In this document: positions 18,918 through 28,676 of the stretch, piece after piece
Numbering within the stretch: position 1 is the first letter of the stretch
How the letters are laid out: every line of letters starts with the position of its first letter
Assembly (NCBI RefSeq): GCF_013035425.1
Contig: NZ_WQHX01000003.1
Location: 571,001-635,000, forward strand
Source: Ruegeria arenilitoris
GTDB taxonomy: Bacteria; Pseudomonadota; Alphaproteobacteria; Rhodobacterales; Rhodobacteraceae
Length of the DNA: 64,000 bases
Direction: 5' to 3'
Notes under the pieces: model-generated
The model's database searches: none
Told to the model about the DNA's origin: nothing
The model's input: only the letters and a program-made list of their open reading frames with translations
Program-made: the position numbers and the translations under genes

Positions 18918-20285
18918 TTACATCAGTTTGCGGCGGCGTGTCACCTGAATATCGAGGTCTGTAATCTTTTTTCGAAGAGTATTTCGGTTAATACCTAACA
19001 AATCAGCACATTTTGCCTGATTGCCACCCGTTGCCTCGAGCGCAATTTCGATCAAGGGCGCCTCGACTTCGCGCAGAATCCGCTGATACAGGCCCGGAGG
19101 GGGCAGAATGTTTCCATGCAGATCAAAGTAGCGACGCAGATGACGGTCAACAGAAGAAGAAAGTTTTTCGCGCTCACCGTCGCCCAAAACCGGCTCAGCT
19201 TCGGGCTGTGAACCCAAAACCATCTCGACCTCCAGCTTCGAGATTTCGTCAGCACGGCTGGTCAAGCTCAAACGGCGAACGGCGTTTTCCAATTGCCTTA
19301 CGTTGCCTGGCCAAGAGTAACGCCGGACGAGTTCCACCGCTTCAGGGCTGAGCCAACGCTTTGTCCCACTGTCCCTTTCTTCGCGAGCCAAAAAATGGTC
19401 TGCCAACAGCGTAACATCATCAACTCGTTCACGAAGCGCGGGCACATGAATCGTGGCGCCGCTCAGGCGGTAGTAAAGATCCTGCCGAACTCGCCCCTGT
19501 TCCATCGCGTCGGCCAAGTCTGACTGGCTGGTAGCCATAAATCGAGGCACGTGATCTCCGGGTGTATCCATCATTCGGACGATACGCGCCTGAATTTCGT
19601 CGCCAATATCCGTGATTTCGTCGATTAACAGCGTTCCGCCGCGCACTCGCGCCATCACCCGGGCAGGTCCTTCAAGATCACTCAGATCCGCAGCCGTTGC
19701 CGTGACAAAAGGCAGAGTACGCCTATCCGAGAAGTCATGAATAGCCTTCGCAATCAAAGATTTACCGGTTCCACTTTCACCAGAAATGATTACCGACAAA
19801 TCTGTATTCATGACGCGCGCAACCAGACGATATAACGCCTGCATGACTGGGGTTCGACCGACCAGTGGCAGGTCATCAGGCCGATCCTCGCCATCATGTG
19901 TGATCTCAGGCTGACTACGCTGTTTCTGATCTAGCGCGCGCGCAGTGCGCTTCATCAGGTCCGGCAAATCGAACGGCTTGGGAAGATAGTCGTATGCATC
20001 CGCCTCGGCGGCCTGAATGGCGGTCATGATCGTATTCTGCGCCGAAATCACAATGACTGGAAGACCAGGCCTATCTTCTGCAATTTTAGGCAGCATTTCC
20101 AGACCATTACCGTCCGGCATTACCACATCTGAAATCACCACATCGCCCTTGCCTTCACCGACCCAACGCATCAAAGTCGTCAGCGAAGACGTCGCGTGAA
20201 CCTTACATCCTGCACGGGTCAGCGCTTGTGTTAGAACTGTTCGGATCGTGCGGTCGTCATCGGCAACCAGTACTGTGCCATCCAT
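18918..20285 (-). CDS. ntrC: Nitrogen regulation response regulator NtrC (NR-I), lacking the GAFTGA loop
   Basis: A 455-residue activator of nitrogen-scavenging genes. The receiver domain has D53 in [13 protein letters not shown]. The central AAA+ domain has Walker A GESGTGKS (169-176) and Walker B LLIDE (219-223). The DNA-binding end is the Fis-like [21 protein letters not shown]. Between these two AAA+ motifs the segment that should hold ELFGHEKGAFTGA is cut to [17 protein letters not shown]. The Rhodobacter capsulatus NtrC also lacks this loop and works with the housekeeping sigma factor. The start shares one base with the ntrB stop. Confidence 0.96.
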   Translation of the reverse strand: MDGTVLVADDDRTIRTVLTQALTRAGCKVHATSSLTTLMRWVGEGKGDVVISDVVMPDGNGLEMLPKIAEDRPGLPVIVISAQNTIMTAIQAAEADAYDYLPKPFDLPDLMKRTARALDQKQRSQPEITHDGEDRPDDLPLVGRTPVMQALYRLVARVMNTDLSVIISGESGTGKSLIAKAIHDFSDRRTLPFVTATAADLSDLEGPARVMARVRGGTLLIDEITDIGDEIQARIVRMMDTPGDHVPRFMATSQSDLADAMEQGRVRQDLYYRLSGATIHVPALRERVDDVTLLADHFLAREERDSGTKRWLSPEAVELVRRYSWPGNVRQLENAVRRLSLTSRADEISKLEVEMVLGSQPEAEPVLGDGEREKLSSSVDRHLRRYFDLHGNILPPPGLYQRILREVEAPLIEIALEATGGNQAKCADLLGINRNTLRKKITDLDIQVTRRRKLM

Positions 20286-21367
20286 CAGTTATTCTCCATA
20301 ATTTTTTCATCACGCGGCGCCCGGCGCAGCGATAGCCGAAAAACGGTACGCCCAGGAACTGAGTCCGCTGTAATCCAGCCGTCATGATCGGAAATGATCT
20401 TACTGACCAATGCCAACCCAAGCCCTGTCCCGTTTTCCTTGCCCGAGACGAAAGGATCAAAAATATCGCTTCGGATCTTATCAGGCAGACCCGGACCGTC
20501 GTCGATAATCTCGATCTGCAACGGTAATGAATGTCCCGATCCGTCGCTGCGTCGCAGTCGGAAGGAATGCTCGAAATACGTTCGAAGACGGATTTTTCCG
20601 CCCTTTGGATCGGCTGCTTCGGATGCATTTTTCAGCAGGTTCAAAATTACCTGCAGAAATTGATCCGGGTCACCATAAGCCAAAGGCAGCGAAGGGTCGT
20701 AATCTTCGATAATGGTCATGTGAGCGCCAAATCCAAGCAAAGCGGATCGGCGGGCGCGGTCCAGTACATCATGTATGTTCACAGGCTTGAAATCCGGCTC
20801 GGACAGATTGCCAAATTGCTCGACTTGTTCCAAAAGCTTTACGATTCGGCGGCTCTCAGCAACAATAAGATCCGTTAATTCAAGGTCTTGAGCCGATATA
20901 TTCATGCTCAACAACTGTGCCGCACCTGTGATTCCAGCCAGGGGGTTCTTGATTTCATGCGCAAGCATTTCTGCCATGCCGATCGCGGACTGAGCCGCCG
21001 ACTTTACCGTGTTCCCTCTGGTCATCTGACCCGCAAGTTCGCGTGGTGAGATTATCATTATCATTGAACCCGGATGTCCCATCAGGGGCGCGATTTGCAA
21101 TGCGCATTGCAAGGGCGCCCGGTTACCCGAACCAACATCCACATCGTTGACAAAGAGTGGTGAGCTTTGCTGCCGTGCCCTCAGAAAAGCGGCCTCCAAC
21201 GGAGCGTCCACGGCGACCTGATCCCAGACGGGATGCCCCAGAACGGACTTGCGTGAGGCGTTCAGAAAACCCTCACCCGCAGAGTTCACATCAGAAATTC
21301 GATCCTCGGCATCTATTATGAACGCCGGGACGGGAAGAGATGCCCAAATGCTTTGATCCGAAGTCAT
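20285..21367 (-). CDS. ntrB: Nitrogen regulation histidine kinase NtrB (NR-II)
   Basis: A 360-residue soluble kinase/phosphatase that controls NtrC in response to PII proteins. An N-terminal PAS domain ([20 protein letters not shown]) is followed by the H-box [15 protein letters not shown] with H137, then the N box (LLKNASEA), and the ATP-binding DDGPGLP and GTGLGLALV motifs. The ATG overlaps the dusB stop by 4 nt and the stop overlaps ntrC by 1 nt, so the three are translationally coupled. Confidence 0.96.
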   Translation of the reverse strand: MTSDQSIWASLPVPAFIIDAEDRISDVNSAGEGFLNASRKSVLGHPVWDQVAVDAPLEAAFLRARQQSSPLFVNDVDVGSGNRAPLQCALQIAPLMGHPGSMIMIISPRELAGQMTRGNTVKSAAQSAIGMAEMLAHEIKNPLAGITGAAQLLSMNISAQDLELTDLIVAESRRIVKLLEQVEQFGNLSEPDFKPVNIHDVLDRARRSALLGFGAHMTIIEDYDPSLPLAYGDPDQFLQVILNLLKNASEAADPKGGKIRLRTYFEHSFRLRRSDGSGHSLPLQIEIIDDGPGLPDKIRSDIFDPFVSGKENGTGLGLALVSKIISDHDGWITADSVPGRTVFRLSLRRAPRDEKIMENN

Positions 21368-22347
21368 GCAGCGACCTCTCGGTCGGGCAATAACGCGTCA
21401 ACCAAAAGCCTCAGTACTTCTTTTTCATCTCGTGAGGTCAGAACGGCGCGACGTAGACCGGCGGGCGTGGCCACTTCATCCATGTACCAGCCGAGGTGTT
21501 TGCGTGCGACGCGCAGACCGAGTTCGGTACCATAAAACGTCAGCATCGCCAAATAATGTTCTTGAACCATTTCAACAAGTTCAATGCCTGAAGGAATGTA
21601 AGGCTCGGGCGCACCGAAAAGTTCATTGCATACCTGAGCCAAAAGCCATGGCCTACCTTGCGCCCCACGACCGATCATCACTCCGTCTGCACCTGAGAGT
21701 GAAAGCGCGGTGCGCGCAGCAGCCGCGTCAACGATGTCACCATTGGCAATGACCGGAATTGAAACTGCATCTTTCACAGAACGTATGGCTTTCCAATCAG
21801 CGCGTCCCTTATAAAACTGGCAGCGGGTGCGTCCGTGTATTGTTACCATTTTGACTCCGGCATCCTGTGCGCGGCGTGCAACATCGGGAGCATTCAAAAG
21901 ATTATCATCCCACCCCAAACGAGTTTTCAAAGTCACTGGAACCTGAACCGCCGAAACCACAGCTTCGATAAGCGTCAGTGCATGGTCCGGCGTTTTCAAC
22001 AATGCCGAGCCGGAATAGCCGTTGGTGACTTTCTTTGCGGGGCATCCCATGTTGATATCAATTACCCGGGCGCCGCGGTCAGCAACCTGTCGGGCAGCCT
22101 CAGCCATCCAATACGCTTCACGCCCCGCCAATTGGACAGCGGTGTTTTCAACATCGGCTGAAAGTTCGGCCCTTTCCCTGACACCGGGTTTCGCTTGGAC
22201 CATTTCTTGGCTTGCAACCATTTCGCTCACCACCAGTCCAGCGCCAAAGCGCATTACGAGATCGCGAAAAGGTCGGTCGGTGATTCCAGCCATGGGCGCC
22301 AGAAGCACCGGGAAGGCCAAGTCCTTTTCAGCAAGACGCAGTGTCAA
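21364..22347 (-). CDS. dusB: tRNA-dihydrouridine synthase DusB (NifR3)
   Basis: A flavoenzyme that reduces uridines to dihydrouridine in tRNA. The 327-residue barrel has FPVLLAPMAGITDRPFRD at the N-terminus, DINMGCPAKKVTNGYSGSAL with the catalytic Cys, VTIHGRTRCQFYKG, PVIANGDI and GVMIGRGAQGRPW. I chose the TTG at 22347 (giving MTLRLAEKD) because family members open this way and AAGGA lies about 9 nt upstream; the frame is open to 22404. This is the historical nifR3 position, first gene of the nifR3-ntrB-ntrC operon of Rhodobacter. Confidence 0.94.
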   Translation of the reverse strand: MTLRLAEKDLAFPVLLAPMAGITDRPFRDLVMRFGAGLVVSEMVASQEMVQAKPGVRERAELSADVENTAVQLAGREAYWMAEAARQVADRGARVIDINMGCPAKKVTNGYSGSALLKTPDHALTLIEAVVSAVQVPVTLKTRLGWDDNLLNAPDVARRAQDAGVKMVTIHGRTRCQFYKGRADWKAIRSVKDAVSIPVIANGDIVDAAAARTALSLSGADGVMIGRGAQGRPWLLAQVCNELFGAPEPYIPSGIELVEMVQEHYLAMLTFYGTELGLRVARKHLGWYMDEVATPAGLRRAVLTSRDEKEVLRLLVDALLPDREVAA

Positions 22348-22452
22348 CGTGCCTAATCCTTGAGCAATTGGAGTTTTGATATAGAAATCGGAGCATATGA
22401 ACAATAAATCCCCGCGCTACAAGCCCGCAAAATCATCAGTTGCTTAATTTTT

Positions 22453-22474
22453 AATCACATTATCGCAGGTGATT
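22453..22474. promoter_or_regulatory. Inverted repeat AATCAC-N10-GTGATT in the dusB/ispDF divergent spacer
   Basis: Perfect 6-bp inverted repeat with a 10-nt spacer, 106-127 nt ahead of the dusB start and 56 nt ahead of ispDF. It could be an operator for either gene or chance. It does not match the NtrC site I know. Confidence 0.25.
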
Positions 22475-22529
22475 GCCTCTGCATTCACCGCGCCCTAAAC
22501 ATTCCCAACGATCAGGAGGCCACGAGCGC

Positions 22530-23660
22530 ATGAAAACTGCAGCAATAATTGTCGCCGCAGGGCGCGGTCGACGCGCAGGAGACGGCACGCCAAAACAATG
22601 GCGTATCCTAGCAGGTCGGCGCGTCGCAGATTGGACAATCGAGCGGTTTACCGACCTTGTCGATCACATTGTACTTGTACTATCGCCTGATGATGAAAGT
22701 GCGTGGCACGAATTCAGGGACAGCGACATTATTCTCGCCGCTGGCGGAGACGACCGTGCGAATTCTGTTCGAAGCGGACTACACGCACTTTCCGATAAGG
22801 GCGTTCAGCGTGTACTTATCCACGATGTAGCGCGCCCTTGTGTCGGCCCTGACACGATAACAAACATACTGTCATCATTGGAAACCCATATTGCAGTTGC
22901 ACCTGGGTTGGCTGTGACGGATGCACTCTGGACTGGTGACGGGTCTGTCGTAACCGGAGTTCAGGATCGGACCGGATTGTACGCGGCTCAAACGCCGCAG
23001 GGATTTCATTACGACGCCATCGTTTCAGCTCATGCCTCTCATTCCGGAAGCGCTGCGGACGATGTTGAAGTTGCACGCGCAGCAGGCTTGGAAGTCGCCA
23101 TATTGCCGGGTGACCTCGATAATATCAAAATTACGTATCCCGAGGATTTCGCCCGGGCCGAGCAAATTTTAGGAGCAGCTATGGACGTAAGGTTGGGCAA
23201 CGGGTTTGACGTGCATCGTTTTGGTGACGGCGACCACGTGGTTCTGTGCGGTGTAAAACTTCCGCATGATCGCGGACTTCAGGGCCACTCGGACGCGGAT
23301 GTCGGAATGCATGCCGTAACCGATGCAATATATGGAGCGTTAGCGCAGGGTGACATAGGTCGTCACTTTCCCCCGTCAGACACTCAGTGGAAAGGTGCAG
23401 CCAGCGAGATATTTTTGCGGCATGCAGTAGAATTGGCAGGTCAGATGGGATTTCGACTATCCAACGTGGATTGTACGCTGGTTTGCGAGTACCCCAAGAT
23501 CGGCCCGCATGCCCCTGAGATGCAAAAAGAAATGTCCAGAATTATGGGCTTGGAATTGGACAAGATCTCTATAAAGGCAACGACGTCCGAGCGTTTGGGT
23601 TTTACCGGACGCGGCGAAGGCATCGCAGCATTAGCCACCGTATGCGTGGTGAAACCGTGA
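22530..23660 (+). CDS. ispDF: Bifunctional IspD/IspF isoprenoid-synthesis enzyme
   Basis: The fused enzyme carries two steps of the MEP pathway: CTP-dependent formation of CDP-methylerythritol (IspD) and cyclisation to MEcPP (IspF). Residues 1 to about 217 hold IspD ([10 protein letters not shown], then LIHDVARP near 97-104). From M218, IspF begins ([16 protein letters not shown], metal ligands at D227/H229, then LQGHSDADV). The two domains join without a long linker. Start 22530 has AGGAGG about 9 nt upstream. The fusion is typical of alphaproteobacteria. It overlaps pgpA. Confidence 0.97.
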   Translation: MKTAAIIVAAGRGRRAGDGTPKQWRILAGRRVADWTIERFTDLVDHIVLVLSPDDESAWHEFRDSDIILAAGGDDRANSVRSGLHALSDKGVQRVLIHDVARPCVGPDTITNILSSLETHIAVAPGLAVTDALWTGDGSVVTGVQDRTGLYAAQTPQGFHYDAIVSAHASHSGSAADDVEVARAAGLEVAILPGDLDNIKITYPEDFARAEQILGAAMDVRLGNGFDVHRFGDGDHVVLCGVKLPHDRGLQGHSDADVGMHAVTDAIYGALAQGDIGRHFPPSDTQWKGAASEIFLRHAVELAGQMGFRLSNVDCTLVCEYPKIGPHAPEMQKEMSRIMGLELDKISIKATTSERLGFTGRGEGIAALATVCVVKP

Positions 23661-24154
23661 ACGTCGCGCGTCTGGTTGGGACGGTTTGCGGGATTGGATA
23701 TCTGCGACCGGCGCCAGGAACTTGGGGGTCTTTAGCCGCATTGCCTTTGGCTTGGGCCATGCATGAGTTGGGCGGTTTTCCGCTGTTGGCTCTGGTGACA
23801 CTTATCGTTTTTGCGGCAGGTATTTGGGCCACTCGTGAGATGACGGCTGGGCAAGAAAATCACGACCCTTCAGAAATCGTTGTCGATGAAGTTGCCGGTC
23901 AGCTGATCGCCGTGTGGGCTATCTCTTTTCCAGCTTGGACCCATGGGATAGAAATCACACAACTTTGGCCGGGATGGATTGCGGGATTTGTCCTGTTTCG
24001 GCTGTTTGACATTACGAAACCCGGCCCTGTCGGATGGGCCGACCGTCGGAGTGATGCAATAGGCGTAATGTTGGACGACGTGATTGCCGGCATATTTGCG
24101 GCAATCGGGGTAACACTTCTTGCGGGTGTTGCGCACGGAGTTTTGGGCTTATGA
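23642..24154 (+). CDS. pgpA: Phosphatidylglycerophosphatase A
   Basis: A 170-residue membrane phosphatase that converts PGP to phosphatidylglycerol. Family marks are [17 protein letters not shown] near the N-terminus, [16 protein letters not shown] with the catalytic acidic residues, and the C-terminal [13 protein letters not shown]. Hydrophobic segments lie between them. An alternative GTG start at 23657 would reduce the overlap with ispDF from 19 nt to 4 nt and may be the true one. It overlaps the next gene by 4 nt. Confidence 0.93.
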   Translation: MRGETVNVARLVGTVCGIGYLRPAPGTWGSLAALPLAWAMHELGGFPLLALVTLIVFAAGIWATREMTAGQENHDPSEIVVDEVAGQLIAVWAISFPAWTHGIEITQLWPGWIAGFVLFRLFDITKPGPVGWADRRSDAIGVMLDDVIAGIFAAIGVTLLAGVAHGVLGL

Positions 24155-24633
24155 TCGCAGTTGAAATTCTAAACCAAGCCAACGCACTAGGTGTCATGAT
24201 TGCCACTGCAGAAAGCTGTACCGGAGGCATGGTTGCCGCGGCGCTAACTGATATCCCCGGTAGTTCAGCAGTGTTTGAACGAGGCTTTGTCACCTACACA
24301 AACGTCGCCAAACAAGAAATGCTTGGCGTTCGCCCAGAAACGCTCGAAAAGTTCGGCGCCGTTTCAGAGCAAGTCGCACGTGAAATGGCCGAAGGCACCA
24401 TGCAAAACTCTAAGGCGCAGCTTGCGGTTTCCGTTACTGGTATCGCTGGCCCGGGCGGATCAGAATTCAAACCCGAGGGCCGAGTATGTTTTGGTTTGTC
24501 TCGCAGGGGCCAATCAACACACACAGAGACGATTGAATTTGGCGCGTTGGGGCGTGCCTCCGTACGAAAAGGCGCCCGCGATCACGCCCTCGAACTGCTA
24601 CTAATTGGACTTTCCCATTTTGCTCAAAATTAG
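24151..24633 (+). CDS. CinA C-terminal-domain protein (NMN amidohydrolase, PncC type)
   Basis: A 160-residue single-domain protein matching the deamidase half of CinA: the core ATAESCTGGMVAAALTDIPGSS, VFERGFVTYTN, VAREMAEG and VSVTGIAGPGG. The family hydrolyses nicotinamide mononucleotide to nicotinate mononucleotide in the pyridine-nucleotide cycle. The MoCo-binding-like N-terminal domain of full CinA is absent, which is normal for short PncC proteins. Its ATG overlaps the pgpA stop by 4 nt, closing the ispDF-pgpA unit. Confidence 0.92.
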   Translation: MIAVEILNQANALGVMIATAESCTGGMVAAALTDIPGSSAVFERGFVTYTNVAKQEMLGVRPETLEKFGAVSEQVAREMAEGTMQNSKAQLAVSVTGIAGPGGSEFKPEGRVCFGLSRRGQSTHTETIEFGALGRASVRKGARDHALELLLIGLSHFAQN

Positions 24634-24826
24634 TGCAGACACTTCACTTTGACGCAAATTTTATCACCACATTGCAAAAAGCATTCAATTTAGGCGACTT
24701 TTTTGGCCGTTGCCTCTTTTTTCCCCGGCTTCACTCCGCTTCAAAGCCGCTCAATCACTCACTTGCCGTTTTTAGGTGCGGATTTTCTGCGCGACGGCGC
24801 TGATTACGAGGAAAGGAGAGCGGCCC

Positions 24827-26008
24827 ATGAACGGAGCCGATACCGCCTGGATCATAGTTGCAACCGCCTTGGTCCTATTCATGACTTTACCCGGGCTTGC
24901 CCTTTTCTACGGCGGTCTCGTCCGCGCCCGAAACGTGCTGAGTGTATTCATGCATTGTTTCTCGATTGCTTGCTTGATGAGTATCCTTTGGTTGGCAGCA
25001 GGATACTCAATTGCCTTTGGGCCGGGGGAATCAGGATTTTGGGGCGGTTTTGGAAAAGCCTTCCTAAACGGTGTTGATGCTGACAGCCTTTCGGGCACCC
25101 TTCCCGAGGTTCTGTTTTTTGCGTTCCAGATGACCTTTGCCATCATAACCCCTGCGTTGATCGTCGGCGCCTACGTCGAACGTGTCGGATTTGGGTTCGT
25201 CCTGACCTTTTCAGCCCTTTGGATGTTGTTGTGTTACGCGCCAGTTGTTCATTGGATCTGGGGTGGCGGAATGCTGACTGATGGCGGCATTTTGGGCGAA
25301 ATTGGTGTGCGTGACTTCGCTGGCGGCATCGTAGTTCATGAAACTGCAGGTTTGGCTGCGTTAATCATCGCAGTAGTCTTGGGCCCGCGCCGAAACCGCA
25401 CGACCCCCCCGCACAACCCCGGCTTTGTTATGGTGGGGGCCGCAATGCTTTGGGTAGGCTGGTTTGGTTTTAACGGCGGCTCGCAATTAGCGGCAGATGG
25501 TGGCGCGGCAATGGCCATGACAGTAACTCATTTGTCGGCTGCCACAGCTTCGCTGACTTGGGCGCTTTGGGAAAAAATCCGATTTGGCAAGGCGTCAATG
25601 GTCGGCCTCGTTACTGGAACGATTGCTGGACTTGCTTCGATCACTCCGGCGTCAGGGTATGTAGGTCCGGTTCAGGCCCTGATCATCGGCGGTGTCGCTG
25701 GCATTCTGTGTCAGGAGGCGGTCTATGTGGTCCGCAACTTGCTGAAAATCGACGACACTCTGGACGTATTCGCGGTGCATGGCGTCGGTGGCATCTTTGG
25801 AACATTAATGATCGCACTTTTCGGCCTTGGGGCATGGACCGCACAATTGGGTGGATTGGTCATAGTGGGTGTTTATACCGCGATTGCGACTTTTGTGCTG
25901 GTCAAACTGGTTGCGCTGATCACCCCGCTTCGCGTAGACGCGGAAACCGAAACAAACGGGCTGGACCTCTCTGTACACGGAGAGCGCGCCTATGACATGA
26001 GCAGCTAA
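24827..26008 (+). CDS. amt: Ammonium transporter Amt
   Basis: A 393-residue, 11-TM ammonium channel of the AmtB family. Signatures are [21 protein letters not shown] near the N-terminus, [13 protein letters not shown] with the first pore His, [12 protein letters not shown], and [15 protein letters not shown] with the second pore His. The start at 24827 has GGAAAGGAG about 6-8 nt upstream. No glnK lies next to it, unlike many glnK-amtB operons. No leader peptide precedes the first helix. A strong terminator follows. Confidence 0.95.
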   Translation: MNGADTAWIIVATALVLFMTLPGLALFYGGLVRARNVLSVFMHCFSIACLMSILWLAAGYSIAFGPGESGFWGGFGKAFLNGVDADSLSGTLPEVLFFAFQMTFAIITPALIVGAYVERVGFGFVLTFSALWMLLCYAPVVHWIWGGGMLTDGGILGEIGVRDFAGGIVVHETAGLAALIIAVVLGPRRNRTTPPHNPGFVMVGAAMLWVGWFGFNGGSQLAADGGAAMAMTVTHLSAATASLTWALWEKIRFGKASMVGLVTGTIAGLASITPASGYVGPVQALIIGGVAGILCQEAVYVVRNLLKIDDTLDVFAVHGVGGIFGTLMIALFGLGAWTAQLGGLVIVGVYTAIATFVLVKLVALITPLRVDAETETNGLDLSVHGERAYDMSS

Positions 26009-26041
26009 GCCCACCTTGGCTGCTTGTCCGCCCGCTAGGGC

Positions 26042-26074
26042 AAAGCGGACCTCTTGCAGGTCCGCTTTTCTTTT
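26042..26074 (+). terminator. Rho-independent terminator after amt
   Basis: Perfect 11-bp stem AAAGCGGACCT / AGGTCCGCTTT with a 5-nt loop, followed by TCTTTT, 34 nt past the amt stop. Confidence 0.9.
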
Positions 26075-26150
26075 AGGCCTAACCCCTCTCGACACTGGAC
26101 CCACTGGCAGGCTATCTGCCCGCAACGTCATTTTATCTCGAGGTTTCTCA

Positions 26151-26831
26151 ATGATCCCCAGTTCATTCCCCGATAGCACCGAAATCGCGCGTCTGACTGC
26201 TCGGATGCTGCTTGAGATCAAAGCGGTTCACTTCAATGCACGCGAGCCGTTCACTCTTGCTTCTGGCCTGCCCAGCCCGACCTACATCGATTGCCGAAAA
26301 TTGATATCGTATCCGCGCATACGCTCGACCCTTATGGATTTCTTGACGGTCACTGTCATGCGTGATGCGGGCTTTGAGGCGTTTGACAATATTGCCGGGG
26401 GCGAAACTGCTGGCATCCCGTTTGCCGCCATGGTTGCCGAGCGCTTGGCCTTACCAATGACCTATGTCCGCAAAAAGCCAAAAGGCTATGGACGCAATGC
26501 CCGGATCGAAGGCGCGATGAATGAAGGTGAGCGCGTTCTGCTGGTCGAAGACCTGACCACTGACGGGGGTTCGAAGTTGTCATTTGTGGATGCGATCCGT
26601 GAAACCGGCGCAACCTGCGGCCACACTGCCGTCATCTTTTATTATGGCATATTCCCGGAAACCGAGAAAACGCTGGGTGATCACGGCATACAGCTACATA
26701 GCCTTTGCACTTGGTGGGACGTTCTGGCCGAAGCCAAAGAGCAGAAAGCCTTTGACGAAGAAACACTTGGCGGCGTCGAGGCCTTTCTTAACGACCCTCG
26801 CGCGTGGCAAGAGGCGCAAAAATCCACTTAA
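26151..26831 (+). CDS. pyrE: Orotate phosphoribosyltransferase
   Basis: PyrE transfers ribose phosphate from PRPP to orotate, giving OMP in pyrimidine synthesis. The 226-residue protein shows [18 protein letters not shown] at the N-terminus, [20 protein letters not shown] with the catalytic Lys loop, and the PRPP-binding [15 protein letters not shown] (about 128-142). The start at 26151 has CGAGG upstream. Stands alone after the amt terminator. Confidence 0.95.
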   Translation: MIPSSFPDSTEIARLTARMLLEIKAVHFNAREPFTLASGLPSPTYIDCRKLISYPRIRSTLMDFLTVTVMRDAGFEAFDNIAGGETAGIPFAAMVAERLALPMTYVRKKPKGYGRNARIEGAMNEGERVLLVEDLTTDGGSKLSFVDAIRETGATCGHTAVIFYYGIFPETEKTLGDHGIQLHSLCTWWDVLAEAKEQKAFDEETLGGVEAFLNDPRAWQEAQKST

Positions 26832-26958
26832 GCCAGTTGTGAATTGTTTGGGGATAATGCGGTTAGAATCGATACCGAACGAACAATATGTAGTGACATA
26901 TGGCTCACATGCTACATAATGGTGGACAGCTAATCTGGAACCGTTGGTATTACAAAAG

Positions 26959-26990
26959 TTATCCCAAGGCTTTATCCGTAGTTAGCCACA
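26959..26990 (+). promoter_or_regulatory. Cluster of three DnaA-box-like 9-mers upstream of dnaB
   Basis: TTATCCCAA (26959), TTATCCGTA (26972) and TTAGCCACA (26982) lie within 32 bp, 66-97 nt ahead of dnaB. Compared with TTATCCACA they have 2, 2 and 1 mismatches. They may mark DnaA control of dnaB, or be chance. Confidence 0.3.
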
Positions 26991-27055
26991 GGTATTTCCA
27001 GATAGCCGACGCGCCATGTTAGCGTGTAAAGAACACCGTGGGCAGCGGGGACAAA

Positions 27056-28546
27056 ATGAACGAGATCAGCAGTATCGAACAAGCGGCAGCGCAAATTCAA
27101 AACCCGGAAACTATGCCGCATTCCATAGAAGCCGAGCAACAGCTTCTGGGAGCAATCCTTACGAATAACGACCTGTATGACCGGGTCGCCTCGGTTATCG
27201 GCGCTGAGCATTTTTTTGACCCGGTTCATTCTCGTATTTACGAAGTTGCAGCCACTCGCATCGCCAAGAATGCTTTGGCGTCACCTGTAACTCTGAAGTC
27301 ATTTATGGCTGAGGATGAAGGCCTAAATGAGCTGGGTGGCCCCGCCTATCTTGTAAAGCTGGCCGGCGCCTCTATCAGCGCATTTGCGGTACATGACTAT
27401 GCCCAAATGATCTACGACCTGGCGATCCGCCGAGAGTTAATCCGGTTGGGCCGCGATATCTCGGACAAGGCGGCCCGGGTCGATGTATCGAGCGAGCCAA
27501 AAGAACAAATCGTTGAGGCAGAGCAGCAGCTTTATCAGTTATCCGAGCAGGGCCAGACCGAACAGGGATTTCAATCCTTCCTCAAGGCGGTCACAGAAGC
27601 CGTCAACGTCACAAACGAAGCTTATCAGCGCGGTGGCGGCATGGCGGGGATATCCACCGGTCTGGCCGATTTGGACAAGCAGTTGGGCGGTTTGCATCCC
27701 TCTGACCTGATAATTTTGGCAGGTCGGCCGTCAATGGGCAAGACATCGTTAGCTACAAACGTCGCGTTCAATGTGGCCAAAGCCTATAAGCGTGGCACGA
27801 AACCAGACGGCAGCGAAGGCGCGATCGACGGCGGCGTTGTCGGATTTTTCTCGTTGGAGATGAGCGCCGAGCAACTTGCAGGCCGGGTTCTGGCGGAAGC
27901 GTCTGAAATTTCCAGTCACAAAATTCGTCAGGGCGACATGACCGAAGCAGAATTTCGCCGCTTCGTAGATGCCGCGAAAGAACTCGAGGCTTGCCCGCTT
28001 TTTATTGACGACACGCCTGCACTGCCAATTGCACAACTTGCGGCTCGAGCTCGAAGGCTGAAGCGAACGCATGGGCTGGACTTACTTGTAATCGACTATT
28101 TGCAACTTTGTCGGGGAATGTCCGACAATCGCGTCAACGAGATCGCCGAGATTTCTATGGGTATGAAGGCGATTGCAAAAGAACTCAACATTCCTGTAAT
28201 CGCGCTTTCCCAGCTTAGCCGCCAGGTTGAGAACCGTGACGACAAGCGCCCTCAACTCAGCGACCTTCGGGAATCGGGCTCGATCGAGCAAGATGCCGAC
28301 GTGGTGATGTTTGTGTTCCGGGAGGAATATTACAAAGAGCGCGAAAAGCCAGGCGACCACGAACTGGAGAAAATGGAAGAGTGGAAACAGGCCATGGAGC
28401 GCTTGCATGGTAAGGCCGAAGTCATCGTCGGCAAGCAGCGCCACGGCCCCATCGGAACGGTTGAACTATCATTTGAGGCTCAATTCACGCGGTTCGGTAA
28501 CCTGGTCAAACCGTGGCAACAAGGCGGAGAGATCGAGGGATACTAG
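27056..28546 (+). CDS. dnaB: Replicative DNA helicase DnaB
   Basis: A 496-residue hexameric helicase that unwinds DNA at the replication fork. The N-terminal domain opens with PHSIEAEQQLLGAIL. The RecA-like motor has Walker A GRPSMGKTS (223-231), FFSLEMS, LLVIDYLQL (Walker B) and the ALSQLSRQVE / SDLRESGSIEQDADVV region. The ATG at 27056 is preceded by GCGGGGAC; a GTG 18 nt upstream is also possible. No intein. Monocistronic. Confidence 0.97.
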   Translation: MNEISSIEQAAAQIQNPETMPHSIEAEQQLLGAILTNNDLYDRVASVIGAEHFFDPVHSRIYEVAATRIAKNALASPVTLKSFMAEDEGLNELGGPAYLVKLAGASISAFAVHDYAQMIYDLAIRRELIRLGRDISDKAARVDVSSEPKEQIVEAEQQLYQLSEQGQTEQGFQSFLKAVTEAVNVTNEAYQRGGGMAGISTGLADLDKQLGGLHPSDLIILAGRPSMGKTSLATNVAFNVAKAYKRGTKPDGSEGAIDGGVVGFFSLEMSAEQLAGRVLAEASEISSHKIRQGDMTEAEFRRFVDAAKELEACPLFIDDTPALPIAQLAARARRLKRTHGLDLLVIDYLQLCRGMSDNRVNEIAEISMGMKAIAKELNIPVIALSQLSRQVENRDDKRPQLSDLRESGSIEQDADVVMFVFREEYYKEREKPGDHELEKMEEWKQAMERLHGKAEVIVGKQRHGPIGTVELSFEAQFTRFGNLVKPWQQGGEIEGY

Positions 28547-28567
28547 TTTCGTTACTTCCGGGCTTAT

Positions 28568-28585
28568 TGCGCGAAGCAACGCGCA
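28568..28585 (+). terminator. Possible terminator hairpin after dnaB
   Basis: TGCGCG-AAGCAA-CGCGCA, a perfect 6-bp stem 22 nt after the dnaB stop. It is followed only by a T-rich stretch (TTCGCTTTATATTT), so termination is doubtful. Confidence 0.3.
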
Positions 28586-28676
28586 CAATTCGCTTTATAT
28601 TTGGTTAACTTTCGTCGTGTTAGGCTTGCCGATGAATTGCGGTGTAGACCGCGGAAACCGTTGAGGCGGAACGGAC

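Noticed and set aside
24634..24826. Sigma54 promoter or NtrC site ahead of amt
   Set aside because: No GG-N10-GC arrangement was found in the A/T- and C-rich leader; NtrC here seems not to use sigma54.
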